Shown one piece after another: positions 54,034 through 64,000 of a stretch of DNA of 64,000 nt. The notes under the pieces were generated by a model that saw only the letters and a program-made list of their open reading frames with translations, ran no database searches and was not told where the DNA came from. How positions within the stretch are numbered: position 1 is the first letter of the stretch; every line of letters starts with the position of its first letter. Source of the DNA: Mycocentrospora acerina (lineage: Eukaryota > Ascomycota > Dothideomycetes > Pleosporales); NCBI GenBank assembly GCA_022701365.1, contig JAKUHH010000177.1:1362223-1426222 (forward strand), given 5' to 3'. The translations under genes and the position numbers were made by a program.

Positions 54034-55535
54034 ATGGCCGTCGACAGCCTCAGGCAGCGACATCCGCCCGCTTCCGTGCCCATCACCAAAACCAGGCAGG
54101 CCACACCACACCCCAGTGGGGAGATCAAGCATGGCGCGTGGAAGCAGGCCCTGCGCATGTTCCTCTTTGCCGTCTACTTCAACGGCAGCATCATTGCGTA
54201 GGCACCCCCTCGGCGCTGCCACAACACCCACACGGCGCTGACACGTCTCCCCAGCATCGCCATCACCCAGTACCTCGGCGCGCCCCTCTACTTTTACAGC
54301 AAGGACCTGTTCTACGCATGGATGGCCATGACCAAGCAGCACTTTGGCGTCGTCTCCGCCACAATGACCTACTGGTGGGCCCCCGTCAAGATGAGAATCA
54401 GCGGCGACGAGAGCGTCCGCGGCCAGCTCAACAAGACCAAAGACGGCCGCTTGGAGTGCGACTTTCCAGAGCGCATCGTCTTAATCTCCAACCACCAGGT
54501 TCGCCTCCCTTTGTCCTTTTCCTTTACATGAGCCCAATCACTAAACATCCCCCTCTTGGCCCAAAACAGATCTACACCGACTGGGTCTATCTATGGTGGA
54601 CCGCCTACACAGCCTCGATGCACGGCCATCTCTACATTATCCTCAAAGAATCCATCAAATACATCCCCATCCTTGGCTTCGGCATGATGTTCTACGGCTT
54701 CATCTTCCTCTCGCGCAAATGGTCCGCCGACAAGGAGCGCTTCCAGCACCGCCTGCGCAAGCTCAGCACCATCCGCAACGGGCCCATGTCTGGCTCCAAA
54801 GGCCTTGACCCCATGTGGCTGCTCATCTTCCCCGAGGGCACAAACCTCTCCAAAAACGGTCGCGCCGCAAGCAAAAAGTGGGCAGACAAAAACAACATGC
54901 CCGACCTGCGCCACGCCCTGCTCCCCCGCAGCACAGGCCTATCCTTTTGTCTGCAGGAGCTCAAGACTACAGTAGAATACATGTACGACTGCACTGTCGC
55001 ATACGAGGGTGTTCCGTAAGCCTCTCCTTTTTCCTACCTTTCTTCTCTCTTTCCCCTTGCTTTTGTTCTCGCTCCCTTGCAAATTCATCTCCTCCACCAA
55101 CCAGCGTTCCTGACACCTCACAGCGTCGGTCAATACGGCCAAGACATCTTCACCCTCCGGGGCTCCTACTTCCAAGGCCGGCCCCCAAAATCCGTAAATA
55201 TGCACTGGCGTCGCTTCCGCATCGCAGACATTCCCACCCACTCCGAAGACGCCTTTTCTGCCTGGCTGCTCGCCCGCTGGCGTGAAAAAGACGACTTGCT
55301 GCAGTACTTTGTCGAGAACAATCGATTCCCCGCCGATGAGGGAGTCACGCCGAGTGAAAATGGGGGGAAGGAGATCAAGGGCGCAGGCTGGATCGAGACG
55401 GAAGTCAGGCCGGTTAAGTCGTGGGAGTGGGTGCAGATTTTTGTTCCCGCTGCGGCATCGGCGTTGGTGGTGAATGTAGTGTGGAAGGTGGTGAGGTTGG
55501 TGGGAAAGGTTTTGAGGAGTGGAGCACGACAATGA
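54034..55535 (+). CDS. 1-acyl-sn-glycerol-3-phosphate acyltransferase-like (LCLAT/AGPAT5 class)
   Basis: Four exons: 54034-54197, 54255-54498, 54570-55015 and 55124-55535, 421 aa; junctions keep frame. Acyl-CoA-dependent transferase making phosphatidic acid or remodelling lysolipids at the ER. PlsC motifs: motif I spans an intron, VLISNHQ|IYTDWVYLWW (NHxxxxD); motif III is IFPEGTNLS; motif II-like residues lie near GFIFLSRKWSADKERF. A hydrophobic helix near the start (RMFLFAVYFNGSIIAIAITQ) and one near the end (VQIFVPAAASALVVNVVWKV) flank the catalytic part. The sequence resembles yeast Cst26 and YDR018C and human AGPAT5/LCLAT1, so phosphatidylinositol remodelling is possible. The lipid substrate is not decidable. 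At the last acceptor a nearer AG (55104) would break frame, so 55121-55123 was chosen. Confidence 0.93.
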
Positions 55536-56102
55536 TGATGATGATGACGATGCCGATGACAGAGTTGGATTGGTTGGAGCGCGTAAGAAGACATTTGATA
55601 CCCTTGTATTTTCCTATATTCTCAATCGAAGGCGATGGATCATTCTTCTTCTTCCTCTTCCTCTTCCTCTTCCTCTTCCTCTTCCTCTTCCTCTTCCTCT
55701 TCCTCTTCCTCTTCCTCTTCCTCTTCCTCTTCCTCTTCCTCTTCCTCTTCCTCTTCCTCTTCCTCTTCCTCTTCCTCTTCCTCTTCCTCTTCCTCTTCCT
55801 CTTCCTCTTCCTCTTCCTCTTCCTCTTCCTCTTCCTCTTCCTCTTCCTCTTCCTCTTCCTCTTCCTCTTCCTCTTCCTCTTCCTCTTCCTCTTCCTCTTC
55901 CTCTTCCTCTTCCTCTTCCTCTTCCTCTTCCTCTTCCTCTTCCTCTTCCTCTTCCTCTTCCTCTTCCTCTTCCTCTTCCTCTTCCTCTTCCTCTTCCTCT
56001 TCCTCTTCCTCTTCTTCTTCTTCTTCTTCTTCTTCCCCTCCTCCTTCTCCTTCTCCTCCTCCTCACCTCATTTCACCTTACCTCACCTCAGTTCCTACCC
56101 CC
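55536..56102. other. Convergent 3' region acyltransferase / RIT1, mostly repeat
   Basis: Almost entirely the hexanucleotide array, with 115 bp of unique DNA after the acyltransferase stop and about 70 bp before the RIT1 stop. Confidence 0.7.
55651..56013. repeat. (TTCCTC)n hexanucleotide array, about 60 copies, then (CTT)n
   Basis: About 363 bp of CTTCCT/TTCCTC repeated without visible interruption, followed by a (CTT)n run to about 56034. Pure pyrimidine on plus, pure purine on minus. All three plus frames are open (poly Leu-Pro, Phe-Leu or Ser), which creates long false reading frames. Lies in the RIT1 3' UTR. Confidence 0.95.
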
Positions 56103-58438
56103 CTAAATTACAACATACCTTGTCCAACTCACATACTCCTTCCTCGGCCCCACGACATCATATCGTACTTCCCACCATTTATCCTTGTCCGTCCCCTCGT
56201 CACGATTACCCCTCGCCATTCCACTACCAAATCGCCAACTCGCTGTATACAAGTCCTCGACACAAAGGTGCTGATCTCGATTCTTCGATTCCAAAATACC
56301 TTCTTCCCCTTTTACCATGACTGCTGCGTGCGTCAACATGTCCATTTCTACGAATAGCCCGCCGATTACTTCGTGCTTCTTGTTAGAACTGATACTGCTA
56401 CCTACACTTACGTTTGCTTTTGATGATGATGATAGTGATGATGATAAAGTAGAAGATGATGATGCCGACAGATTGTCGTCGACAAAGTGTATTGCAATGA
56501 AATCTCCCGCTTTACTCTCCCCCTCTTTCATCTCGTCTTTTTCATCTTTCATTTTGTCCCTTTCATCTTTCACTTTATCTTCTTCATCTTTCACATCATC
56601 CCCTTCATCTTTCACATTTGCATCCTCTAGCAAAGGGTCTGTTTGTACAGAGTTTAAAATGTACACGTATTTTTTGCGTGTGGTGAACTGCAGGCCTGTA
56701 GAAGTGGTGAATTTGCCTTGTTCTGCGTAGAGGAGCGTGGTTGGCTTTGTTTTCGACTCCAATGTCGATGTTGATGTTTCAGAGGTCCATGGGGTAAATG
56801 TGGCACTTCCTGTGACGGTGCCAGAAGGATGGGTCGGCAGGGTGGAGGAGAGGGTGCGTGTGAATTTCCAGGTGTGGTTGGACAAGGTACGGAAGATTCT
56901 TTCTTCTGCCATGTTAGTCTTGGGTTGTGCGGGACAGGGAGCGTCTGAAATCTTGGTGGGTATCGACACGTCCTCTGGCTTCATATGTATAGGTATTGCG
57001 GATCGGGGGCTGGAGTCGGCTTTTGGATCCTGGCTTGATAGCAAAACGGCATTCACACTTTGGAGCGTTGCGCGACTGGGATTCAGCGCAGGGTTGGATG
57101 TCGTGATCCAACTTAGCCTTTGCTTGATAAACGACTTTCCAATGTCTCGTTGTTGTCGCTGATTTACAACATTGACTGCCCCGTCTTCGTCTGCGTAGAG
57201 ACACAAGACTGCCAGTGTGGCACCGACGGATAGATCCTTGCCTGTAGGACAGCAAATCAGTATTTTGCCCGCATTAGAGACCGAAGCGAAGAAGGAGCCT
57301 AGTTTTGGTAGTTGGGTCCGTAGGTCACGCGATCCGAGTTTGCCTGCTTGGCAGGGGAGGTGCAGATAGTGTTTTGATTTTGTATCGACGAGTGAGGGGT
57401 GGGAGAGACGGTCTGGCGTGCAGCTTATCACCACGTCAAAGGCTGACATGTCGACGTTTTGGCTCGATGAGATGAACAGACCAATTGTAGGTTTGATCAG
57501 TGTCGGCTTCGCGTCTGCTCTTCGTTCTTCCTTGACGAGATCTGCGATGACGCTGGGTGCTTCCCCCTCGTTCATGCTCATCAATTTGTCCTTGTTTGCC
57601 CAGAAAAGTTGCGGTGTAAGTCCATACGACCATGCCTCATGATCGTCTGCCGCGCCCTGGATATATCCACCTTCTGACACTTCAGCGCCGCGGACACGCC
57701 GTGAAGCTGTACACAGAATGACGGGATGAAAGTCTGGAAACGTGGGCGGAAATTCCGGGAGCGTAGAGCCTTGGGTGACCCATATCGGACGGAGGGGTTT
57801 TTGCAGTTTGGCGCGCAGATCCGCAACGTTGGGCTTGCAAACATCCTGTTGCCACCCATCAATTCCTCAACTTTCAAATAAAATCAAAAGTAGAATCAAC
57901 CTACCAGGAATTGCCTTACAAAACCCCCAATCCTTGCTTCAATCTGTGCTTTTTCACTCTCCGAAACCGCCAGCGGCGGCACATACAGACCCATCTCATC
58001 CCCAAACACCACTCGATTGACCACACAACACCAAATTGGCACACTTTTACTCAACGCATCTGGCATACTCTTCCCTCTACGTGTCGAGTCCACAATCACG
58101 CACCCGCCGCTCTTCCTCACCACGTCCAGAACTTGCAGATTCAGCCGCCGCAAACTAAAGCTCCATTCTCCCATGTGTCCATCGGTACTCTTGAAATACA
58201 CGCTCTCTGATTTCAGGTTTGATGGAATATACCAGCTACCACAGCGTTCATTGGCTACTAGCGGAAGAGAATAGGTGGAGGCAACAGAGGCGACGAACTG
58301 GCTGTCCAAGATGATGGATGAGAGGCGGTTGTGGGTGGAGAGGGTAGATCGTTTCAGGGAAGAGAGTGTGCTCGCGATGTTCGGTGTGTTGGAGAGGTGC
58401 GGGAAGATAATGTCCGTCTCTGAAAGGGGTTGTGCCAT
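56103..58438 (-). CDS. RIT1: Initiator tRNA 2'-O-ribosylphosphate transferase
   Basis: Two exons: 58438-57905 and 57845-56103, 758 aa; the 59-nt intron begins GTAGGT and ends CAACAG, giving GGFVRQFL|DVCKPNVADL. Rit1 adds a 2'-O-ribosylphosphate to A64 of initiator tRNA-Met, which keeps it out of elongation; cytosol. Family segments: RCGSWYIPSN, YFKSTDGHMGEWSFSLRRLN, GGCVIVDSTRRGKSMPDALS, PIWVTQGSTLPEFPP, GAADDHEAWSYGLTPQLFW, and the C-terminal phosphatase-like loop ICCPTGKDLSVG. Longer than yeast Rit1 (513 aa) because of a C-terminal extension with an acidic tandem run (VKDEGDDVKDEEDKVKDERD, then DKMKDEKDEM) and Ser-rich stretches. Its ATG lies only about 0.5 kb from the transposon tract. Confidence 0.95.
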
Positions 58439-58946
58439 CTTGGTTGGGGGTTGAGTGTCTTCAATCTGAAATTAAGTTGACAAGTTCAAGTTTGCAGGCC
58501 CCGCATCACCTTAAAGATTTGAATTTATTTAAGGGTCAAACCGAACGTGAGACGCGATGTGGAACAAAACTTTAATAGCAAGGTTACTGACAATTTGCTG
58601 CTTAATATTTGTGGCGTATTGTTTAATGTTCTTGAGTTCCTAGAAATTATCAAGATGTGGTTTTAAATGCACGTTCAGAAAATCACTAGTATAGGAATGG
58701 ACTAGCAAAACTGATTAATCAGAATATCAGTTACCAGCTTTAAGTTTAAAGGCAATAAGAGTATTAAGCAAATTTAAAATAGGCACTAGAAAACTACACA
58801 AATATTTTTTTAACTTAAAGCTTTTGTATGTTAGTCTCTGAAGGTCGTGTTCTAACATTATTCTGCACTAACTTGAACAATTGCTCTAACGCCTGCGGTA
58901 TATATATTTTGTCGCAGAGCGGCTATGCCCACAAACCCTGCTTACA
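58439..58946. other. RIT1 upstream region and transition into AT-rich DNA
   Basis: The RIT1 promoter must lie here. Base composition falls from balanced to strongly AT-rich within about 100 bp (58,480-58,580). No gene is present. Confidence 0.6.
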
Positions 58947-59372
58947 TTTTTTTTTTAATTATTTATATTGTATTAATCTATTTAAAAAGCGAGACTGAAT
59001 ATAGTAATGCCTGTGCAGACGCTAGTCTATAAGGCGCTGTTTTTTCTTCTAGGCTAAGCTCTCTTTTCTAGAGCCCTAGAAGCCTAGTAAGACATTAGTA
59101 GTGCTATTACTACATAGCATACTAAAAATAAAGTATTTAGAAATAGTTCTTTATTATTATAGTCGGCCTTTAAGTTAAGACTCCTGCAGCAAGCAGCAAC
59201 CTAGCTGTTGCTATTTCTGTTTTTTGCAAATACTTTAGTAGCGCTAATTGCCTTGCTTTAGTATTAAAAGATAGCATCTAAGGTCTGTCTGCCTATCTCT
59301 TTTTGCATCTCTTTTCTTTCTAGATTGTAGTATTCGCAATATAAGAGTAAGTGCTTAGGTATTTGCAACATG
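58947..59372 (-). mobile_element. 5'-truncated LINE 3' end (copy A), RIP-degraded
   Basis: Begins with a T-run (58947-58956), the poly(A) tail in minus sense. Then about 410 bp closely similar to 62099-62512, including ATTGTATTAATCTAT, CTAGTCTATAAGGCGCTG and CTCCTGCAGCAAGCAGC. The similarity stops near 59372. Many differences from copy B are C/T or G/A changes, as RIP produces. Confidence 0.8.
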
Positions 59373-59615
59373 TTTGTAACGACGCAGGTTATAAGAGGGT
59401 GATCTAAATAGGGTCTGAAGTGTCTACTATAAGGCATATAGGAGTGCTGGGACTAGAGGGTAACTAAAGATACTATTCTCTACACCTATAGGTCTTGTAC
59501 AAAGGATATAGAAAAACTACTCTTTTAAACTATATAGGCCGCTACTTTATATACCCCTTCTTAAGATTGTTATCTTAGGCAAGTATTAAATAAGTATCTA
59601 TTAGATAGGTATTAG
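59373..59615. other. Unassigned AT-rich spacer
   Basis: About 240 bp between two LINE 3' ends. No motif recognised and stop codons are dense in all frames. Confidence 0.4.
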
Positions 59616-59655
59616 TTTTTTTTTTTCTTCTTCATTTAAATTGTATTAATCTTTG
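59616..59655 (-). mobile_element. Very short LINE 3' stub
   Basis: A T-run (59616-59626) followed by TTCATTTAAATTGTATTAATCT resembles the extreme 3' end of the two other LINE copies, then departs from them. Fits a severely 5'-truncated insertion of about 30 bp. Confidence 0.5.
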
Positions 59656-62084
59656 TCACAAAACAGAGCCCTGCTCACGAGTCTCGCTTACAAGTCCTGC
59701 TCACCAGCCACATAAGCAAGCTACACTTACGTAGCCTATTACAAAGAACTTAGCACTAAGCTAGCAGAAAGGTAATTATTACTTAGCTGCTCTACACAAC
59801 AACGTTTGTACTACACTTGCTTTGTTAAATTAAGTACACTTAGTAATAATAACTACTAAGCTCCCCTTTGCATTATATATAATAGAGATAAAATACTTAA
59901 ATAGACAAGCTAGTAGTCTATATAATAGATTACCTAAATACTATTATTCTAGCTCTTATTTCTATAACAGTTATAAGCCTAGCGCTTTAAAATTATAATA
60001 CATTTCTCTTTGCACTATACAAATACTAGAATATATATATTTAAATGCTCTAATTAGTTTAACAGACATAATGTCTACACCTATACTCCTAACTACCTCT
60101 TACTAGCTTAAAGATAGAGTAACTTAGCTTTACTAGTTTGTCTAGCTCTAATTCTATATAAAATAAAAAGGAGTATAAAATCTAGTTAACTTAAATAAAG
60201 TAACAGAAAATAATATCTAATTAATTAAACTAATCTATCTAGAAATTAATAAGGTTAGATTAGATAAAATTAGAGAAAGTAACTAATATAAAAGAAAAAT
60301 AAGCAAATAGTTAGAAAAAAGAGTAAGTCTTTAAAACATCTAAAACTAGATTAATGCAACAGTAGCCTAAGAGCTCTTTACACTAGTAATAATAACTCTA
60401 ATCTAAGCTACTAATTAATTAGTTACAGCACTAGTTAAAAAGCTTAAAACTAAGCTATCCTCTTCTAACTTTAGCTCTTTAAACTTAGGTAGAGCAGAAT
60501 ATAAAGCTTATCTTAATTAAATTTAACTTAGTACTATAAGCCTAGAAAAATAGTATAAAGAGTAAAGCTTCTTATATATTAAAGCTACTGCCTTTAAGAT
60601 CTTAGAAGTAGAAGGCTAGCTTACTACTTAAGACTTCTTAGACACAGTTTTAGTTAAACTAGCCTTAGAATAGGCTAGAGTAATGCACTAGTCTATCTTA
60701 TAAAACTTAGTATTAAATAAAGAAATACTAAGCCTAGTAGAAGTAGGAAGGATCTTCTTATTACTCCTATATAAGCACACTATGTAATTAGCTAATAATA
60801 GCGTTAGTATCTTTACTATACTTAGAGGTTAACTTGCTTAGAAATATATATTAAGTACTCTATAAAGTAAAAATAACAAATAGTATCTTTACAGAGAAGA
60901 AATATATAAGTAGCTACTAGAGAAATGCTTAACACTAAAGGCAGCTATTACTAGAAAACCTAAGAAAATTAGCTATAAGTATAAATAGAAGATACTTAAG
61001 AAGCTAGCTTTACTAAAGTATACTACTCTACAAGCTACTTATACTAAATAAAGACTATATTTTTTATTATTAACTAAGTTAACTTATTTTAGCAGTATAA
61101 GCGCAGCTCTTATAGATCTATTACTCCTTACTTAAAAAAACAGAATCTACAATACTATAGATTTTAGTGCTTATCTACTACTAAATAGCACTATCTTAGA
61201 TAATAGAGCAGCTCTATACCTAGTAAATAATAGAAACCTTATTATAATAGGCACCTTTAAAGAGTTAACTAGAGCAGAATATATTAAAGCAGGAACTTAA
61301 GCCTTTCCTATAGTAGGCATAAGAGCTTAACTTATTAAAAGAGCACTCTATAGTATAAGAGGACCTTATACTAAAGATCTAATACTCTAAAATATAGTAG
61401 TAGTAGAAGGTTTCTATCTAAATATTGTCTTAGAAGCTTATCTAGTATAAAAAGGCATATAGTTTCTAGGATTAGATACTACTCTATATGTAAGAACTCT
61501 TATAGAGAGTACTATAGTTGCCTCTCTTAAGTGTAAATATAACTTAATAATTTATTAAATATAAGCCTCTTGCTTTTTACTTTATAGTTATAAGTATAAC
61601 AATACTAACTAAGAAGCTTTAGTTATAGACTATAATTCTAAAAATAGACTTAGAAGACCTATAGCATGCTTAATTAGGCTATCTAGGACTAGAAGCACTT
61701 AGGGCCCTAGTAAAAGCAGCTTAAAATATGCTTATTAAAGGAACTCCTTATATCTAGTATAAGTATTGCTCTATTACACATGCAAAATAAGTTATTTCTA
61801 GAAGGCCTAGAGAAAGAGCACTTTGCCTATTCTAGAGAATAGCTTAGGATCTCTTTAATATGCTAAACAGATGCCTACATAAGTGCTAGATGCTCTTACT
61901 TAAAGAACTATTTAGTAGAAAAATCTTTACCTACACTCTATAGTTAAAATCTCTAATAGAAATTATATAAGTCTTTAAGAGCTTTGCAGCTCTAGCTTTA
62001 AGATAATATAATCTAAAAATATGTGTAATATAACAGGACAACAACATTGCTACGCTCCCTTAGAGGGGAAAATTAGAATTTAAG
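59656..62084 (+). mobile_element. Ty1/copia retrotransposon remnant (gag, protease, pre-integrase), RIP-degraded
   Basis: No open frame survives, but a plus-strand reading through stops gives copia features. A gag-like part lies at about 60,480-61,000. A protease-like stretch lies near 61,190: TILDNRAALYLVNNRNLIII, then GTFKELTRAEYIKAGT and later IVVVEGFYLNIVLEAYLV. A pre-integrase-like LIRLSRTRSTQGPSK follows near 61,680. Many stops sit where Trp, Gln or Arg codons are expected (TAG/TAA), the mark of C-to-T change on either strand. No LTR pair was recognised. The 3' side is cut off by LINE copy B. Assignment rests on translated motifs only. Confidence 0.6.
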
Positions 62085-63248
62085 TTTTTTTTTTTTTTCT
62101 CCATTTATATTGTATTAATCTATCTAACTAGCTAGACTAAATACAATAATGCCTATGCAGACGTTAGTCTATAAGGCGCTGTTTTTCCTCCTAGGCTAAA
62201 CTCTCTTTTCTAGAGCCTTTAAAGCCTAGTAAAACAGTAGTAGTGCTCTTACTACGTAGCTTGCTAAAAATAGAGTATTCTAAAACAGTTGTTTGTTGTT
62301 GTAGTAGGCCTTTAGGTTAAGGCTCCTGCAGCAAGCAGCCACCTAGCTGTTGCTATTTCTGTTTTTTGCAAAGACTTAAGTAGTAATAATTGCCCTGCTT
62401 TAGTATTAAAGATAGCAGCTACTGTTAGCCTGCCTATCTCTTTCTGCATTTGTTTTCTCTCTAGATTGTAGTGTTTGCAGTGTAGGAGCAGGTGTTTAGG
62501 TGTTTGCAACGCGTTGCAGCAGCTACTAAAACATGCTCCTTTTTTGTCTTTGCCTATTGCTCTATAAAAAGCTTTAAAAAAGCCTTTTCTTAGCTTAAGC
62601 TAATAGTAGGCTGCTGTAATTTGCTTAGGAAATAGTAAAGGCTTAGCTTTAAGAGTAAACCTAGGTTGTCCTTTAGTATTACTATTATAGCATTTGCCTC
62701 TCTCTTTTTCTTTAGCTTATTGCTAGCTTTCTTACTATTGTAAGGTTATTTCTTCTTTTAGCTTTCTATTTAGATAGCTTAAAGTAGTAGCAACCTCTTC
62801 TTTTTCTATTTTTATGTGCTTTAGGCCTGCCTTAGCTAGCCTATTAGTGTAGTTGTTTCCTTTAATTTTTTAGTAGCCTAGAATCTACTTAAAATCTACT
62901 CTATTTCCTTATTATACTAGTGTCCTACACAGCTTAGTAATTAGATAGCTAATTTTTTATCCTCCTTTTAATGTAGAGCTTTGCAGTCTCTTTAGAGCTG
63001 CTTAGCTGTCTACAAAAATATAGATAGTTTCTGCAAAAAGCTCTTGCAGTACTAAGTTGCTTAACGCTCTAAAAATAGTATATAGCTTAGCATCTATTAT
63101 TTCTAGGCCTTCTCTTAGGTTAAAGCTTTTTGCCTGCAGGTAATTAAGGCTTAGTAAGTCTATTTAACAATAGCCTGCTGCAGTCTTTTCTCTCTATTTT
63201 GACCCGTCTGTGTATAGCAAGATAGGTTGAGCTAGCCTAGTTGTAGTG

Positions 63249-63288
<40 letters not shown>

Positions 63289-64000
63289 CAGCAGTACTAT
63301 TGCTATTGCTATTTCTAGCAGCAGCAGCAGCAGCTAGGATTGTCTGATTTTTTTGTTGTTGTTTTTTATGTTTTTGTAGTAACTAGCGTTAGTAAGCTTT
63401 TGCAGTCTCTTCTTTGTTTTCTCTAGATATATAGATAGTAGCATAAGAGTCTGCAGGCTTACTCTACAGCTTTGCTAGTAGGATTGATATTTCCTCTATA
63501 TTAGAGTGTTTTTCTATCCTTCTAGCTAACTTGCTAAGTTAAGTTTGTTTTTCTGTGTTTTATATATTTTTTGTGTTATTTTGTTGTTATTTTTCTCTGC
63601 AAATAGCTTTCTTAATAGGGTAGTTGCTACTAAAAGCTAGTAGCCTTAAAGCATATTGCTAGCACAGCTTTTCTACTTTAATTTCTAAAGGTAAGATTGC
63701 TACTTCTATTTCTAGTGCTTTTATAGGAGATCCTTTAAAAGCACCTAGTATTTGTCTTAATGCAGTGTTTTGCATTATTTGTTAATAGCGTAGCAGTCCT
63801 TTATTTCCTTTTTTCTACTACAATTGCGTGCTGTAGTCTGCAATAGACTAGACACAAGAAATATATAGCAGTCTAGTTGCTTGCATACTAAGGCCTTTTT
63901 GTGTGTTGCTTAGCCTTTATAGGCTATAGAAGGCTTATTATGCTGTTGCAACCTTATTTTGCACATGTTGTTTATAAGAAAACTTTCTATCTAGAAAAAA
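62085..64000 (-). mobile_element. LINE (Tad-like non-LTR retrotransposon), 3' half with RNase H, RIP-degraded (copy B)
   Basis: Minus-strand element running off the right edge; its poly(A) tail is the T-run at 62085-62098. The 3' end of the ORF is still open at 62312-62509: TPKHLLLHCKHYNLERKQMQ, preceded by Cys pairs (CFSSCCN), a C2HC knuckle usual after RNase H in fungal LINEs. Upstream at about 62,940-63,220 the RNase H domain reads LYTDGSK then stop (expected Trp), EIIDAKLYTIF and IYIFVDS, giving the D, E, D acids. A linker typical of these elements (EVAILPLEIKVEKLC) lies near 63,690. Reverse transcriptase should be beyond the window. Less RIP-damaged than copy A, so perhaps younger. Confidence 0.8.
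63246..63291. repeat. (TAG)n trinucleotide run within LINE copy B
   Basis: About 14 TAG/AGT units, followed after a short gap by an (AGC)n run (63320-63334). In minus sense it encodes poly-Thr then Ala in the LINE linker just before the RNase H domain. Confidence 0.85.

Noticed and set aside
52765..54158. Long frames on both strands over the NAD kinase gene (286, 443, 278 codons)
   Set aside because: GC-rich shadow frames of a gene with clear GGDG motifs; low-complexity Ala/Arg/Pro/Ser sequence.
55651..56013. Regular repeats that might suggest a CRISPR array
   Set aside because: Units are 6 bp with no spacers, in a fungal nuclear genome.
55421..56357. Long frames of poly Phe-Leu, Leu-Pro and Ser (and poly-Arg/Gly on minus)
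   Set aside because: They are translations of the TTCCTC array and overlap in every frame.

Overview
This window is fungal nuclear DNA from a filamentous ascomycete (Pezizomycotina). Dothideomycetes, and Pleosporales in particular, is the likeliest home. The evidence is short introns (about 40-130 nt) with GTRNGT donors, CTAAC/CTGAC branch points and YAG acceptors, compact genes on both strands, a full set of fungal housekeeping proteins, and an abrupt switch at about 58.5 kb into stop-riddled AT-rich transposon DNA that looks like repeat-induced point mutation (RIP). The lineage below Pezizomycotina is inference. I see no bacterial operons, phage or CRISPR.

Layout. 1-1190 holds the 5' part of an amidase (-), running off the left edge. 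1484-3342 is an Mss116-type mitochondrial DEAD-box helicase (+). 3343-5938 is gene-free, with a 163-N assembly gap and microsatellites. 5939-8206 is a forkhead transcription factor (+). 9346-10737 is mitochondrial ArgJ (-). 11002-11391 is a small membrane protein (-). 12660-13364 is HIS3 (-). 13695-14305 is RPC19 (+, 4 exons). 14463-15265 is the complex I LYR subunit NDUFA6/NUO-14.8 (-, 5 exons). 15553-16056 is BUD31 (+, 2 exons). 16574-17359 is a single-pass membrane protein (-). 17.4-21 kb lacks an intact gene but carries a decayed coding locus (-). 20987-28382 is THO2 (-). 28842-30799 is 5-aminolevulinate synthase (-). 32053-34050 is an unknown protein with SUMO-interacting-like motifs (-). 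34471-36015 is glutathione synthetase (+). 37836-41083 is a TMEM198/DUF4203-type membrane protein (+). About 42.3-43.9 kb is ERF4, a palmitoyltransferase partner (+). 44910-46828 is an MFS drug:H+ antiporter (+). 46996-48994 is TFIIIB subunit BDP1 (-). 49392-51733 is the BRE1 E3 ligase (+). 52414-53766 is a mitochondrial NAD(H) kinase (-). 54034-55535 is an AGPAT-type acyltransferase (+). A roughly 360-bp pure hexanucleotide array follows. 56103-58438 is RIT1, initiator-tRNA ribosylphosphate transferase (-). 58.9-64 kb holds nested LINE and Ty1/copia remnants.

Functionally this is an ordinary housekeeping neighbourhood, not a biosynthetic cluster. Two themes recur: mitochondrial functions (Mss116, ArgJ, complex I, ALAS, NAD kinase) and transcription/RNA work (RPC19, BDP1, RIT1, BUD31, THO2, BRE1). 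I see no sign of co-regulation beyond several shared divergent promoters. RPC19, NDUFA6, the BUD31 second exon, the ALAS and RIT1 first-exon joins, the BDP1 true start and the ERF4 last exon were rebuilt by hand from splice signals and conserved protein motifs. The least explained parts are the decayed locus at 18.9-20.3 kb, the SIM-bearing protein at 32-34 kb and the nested transposon tract.
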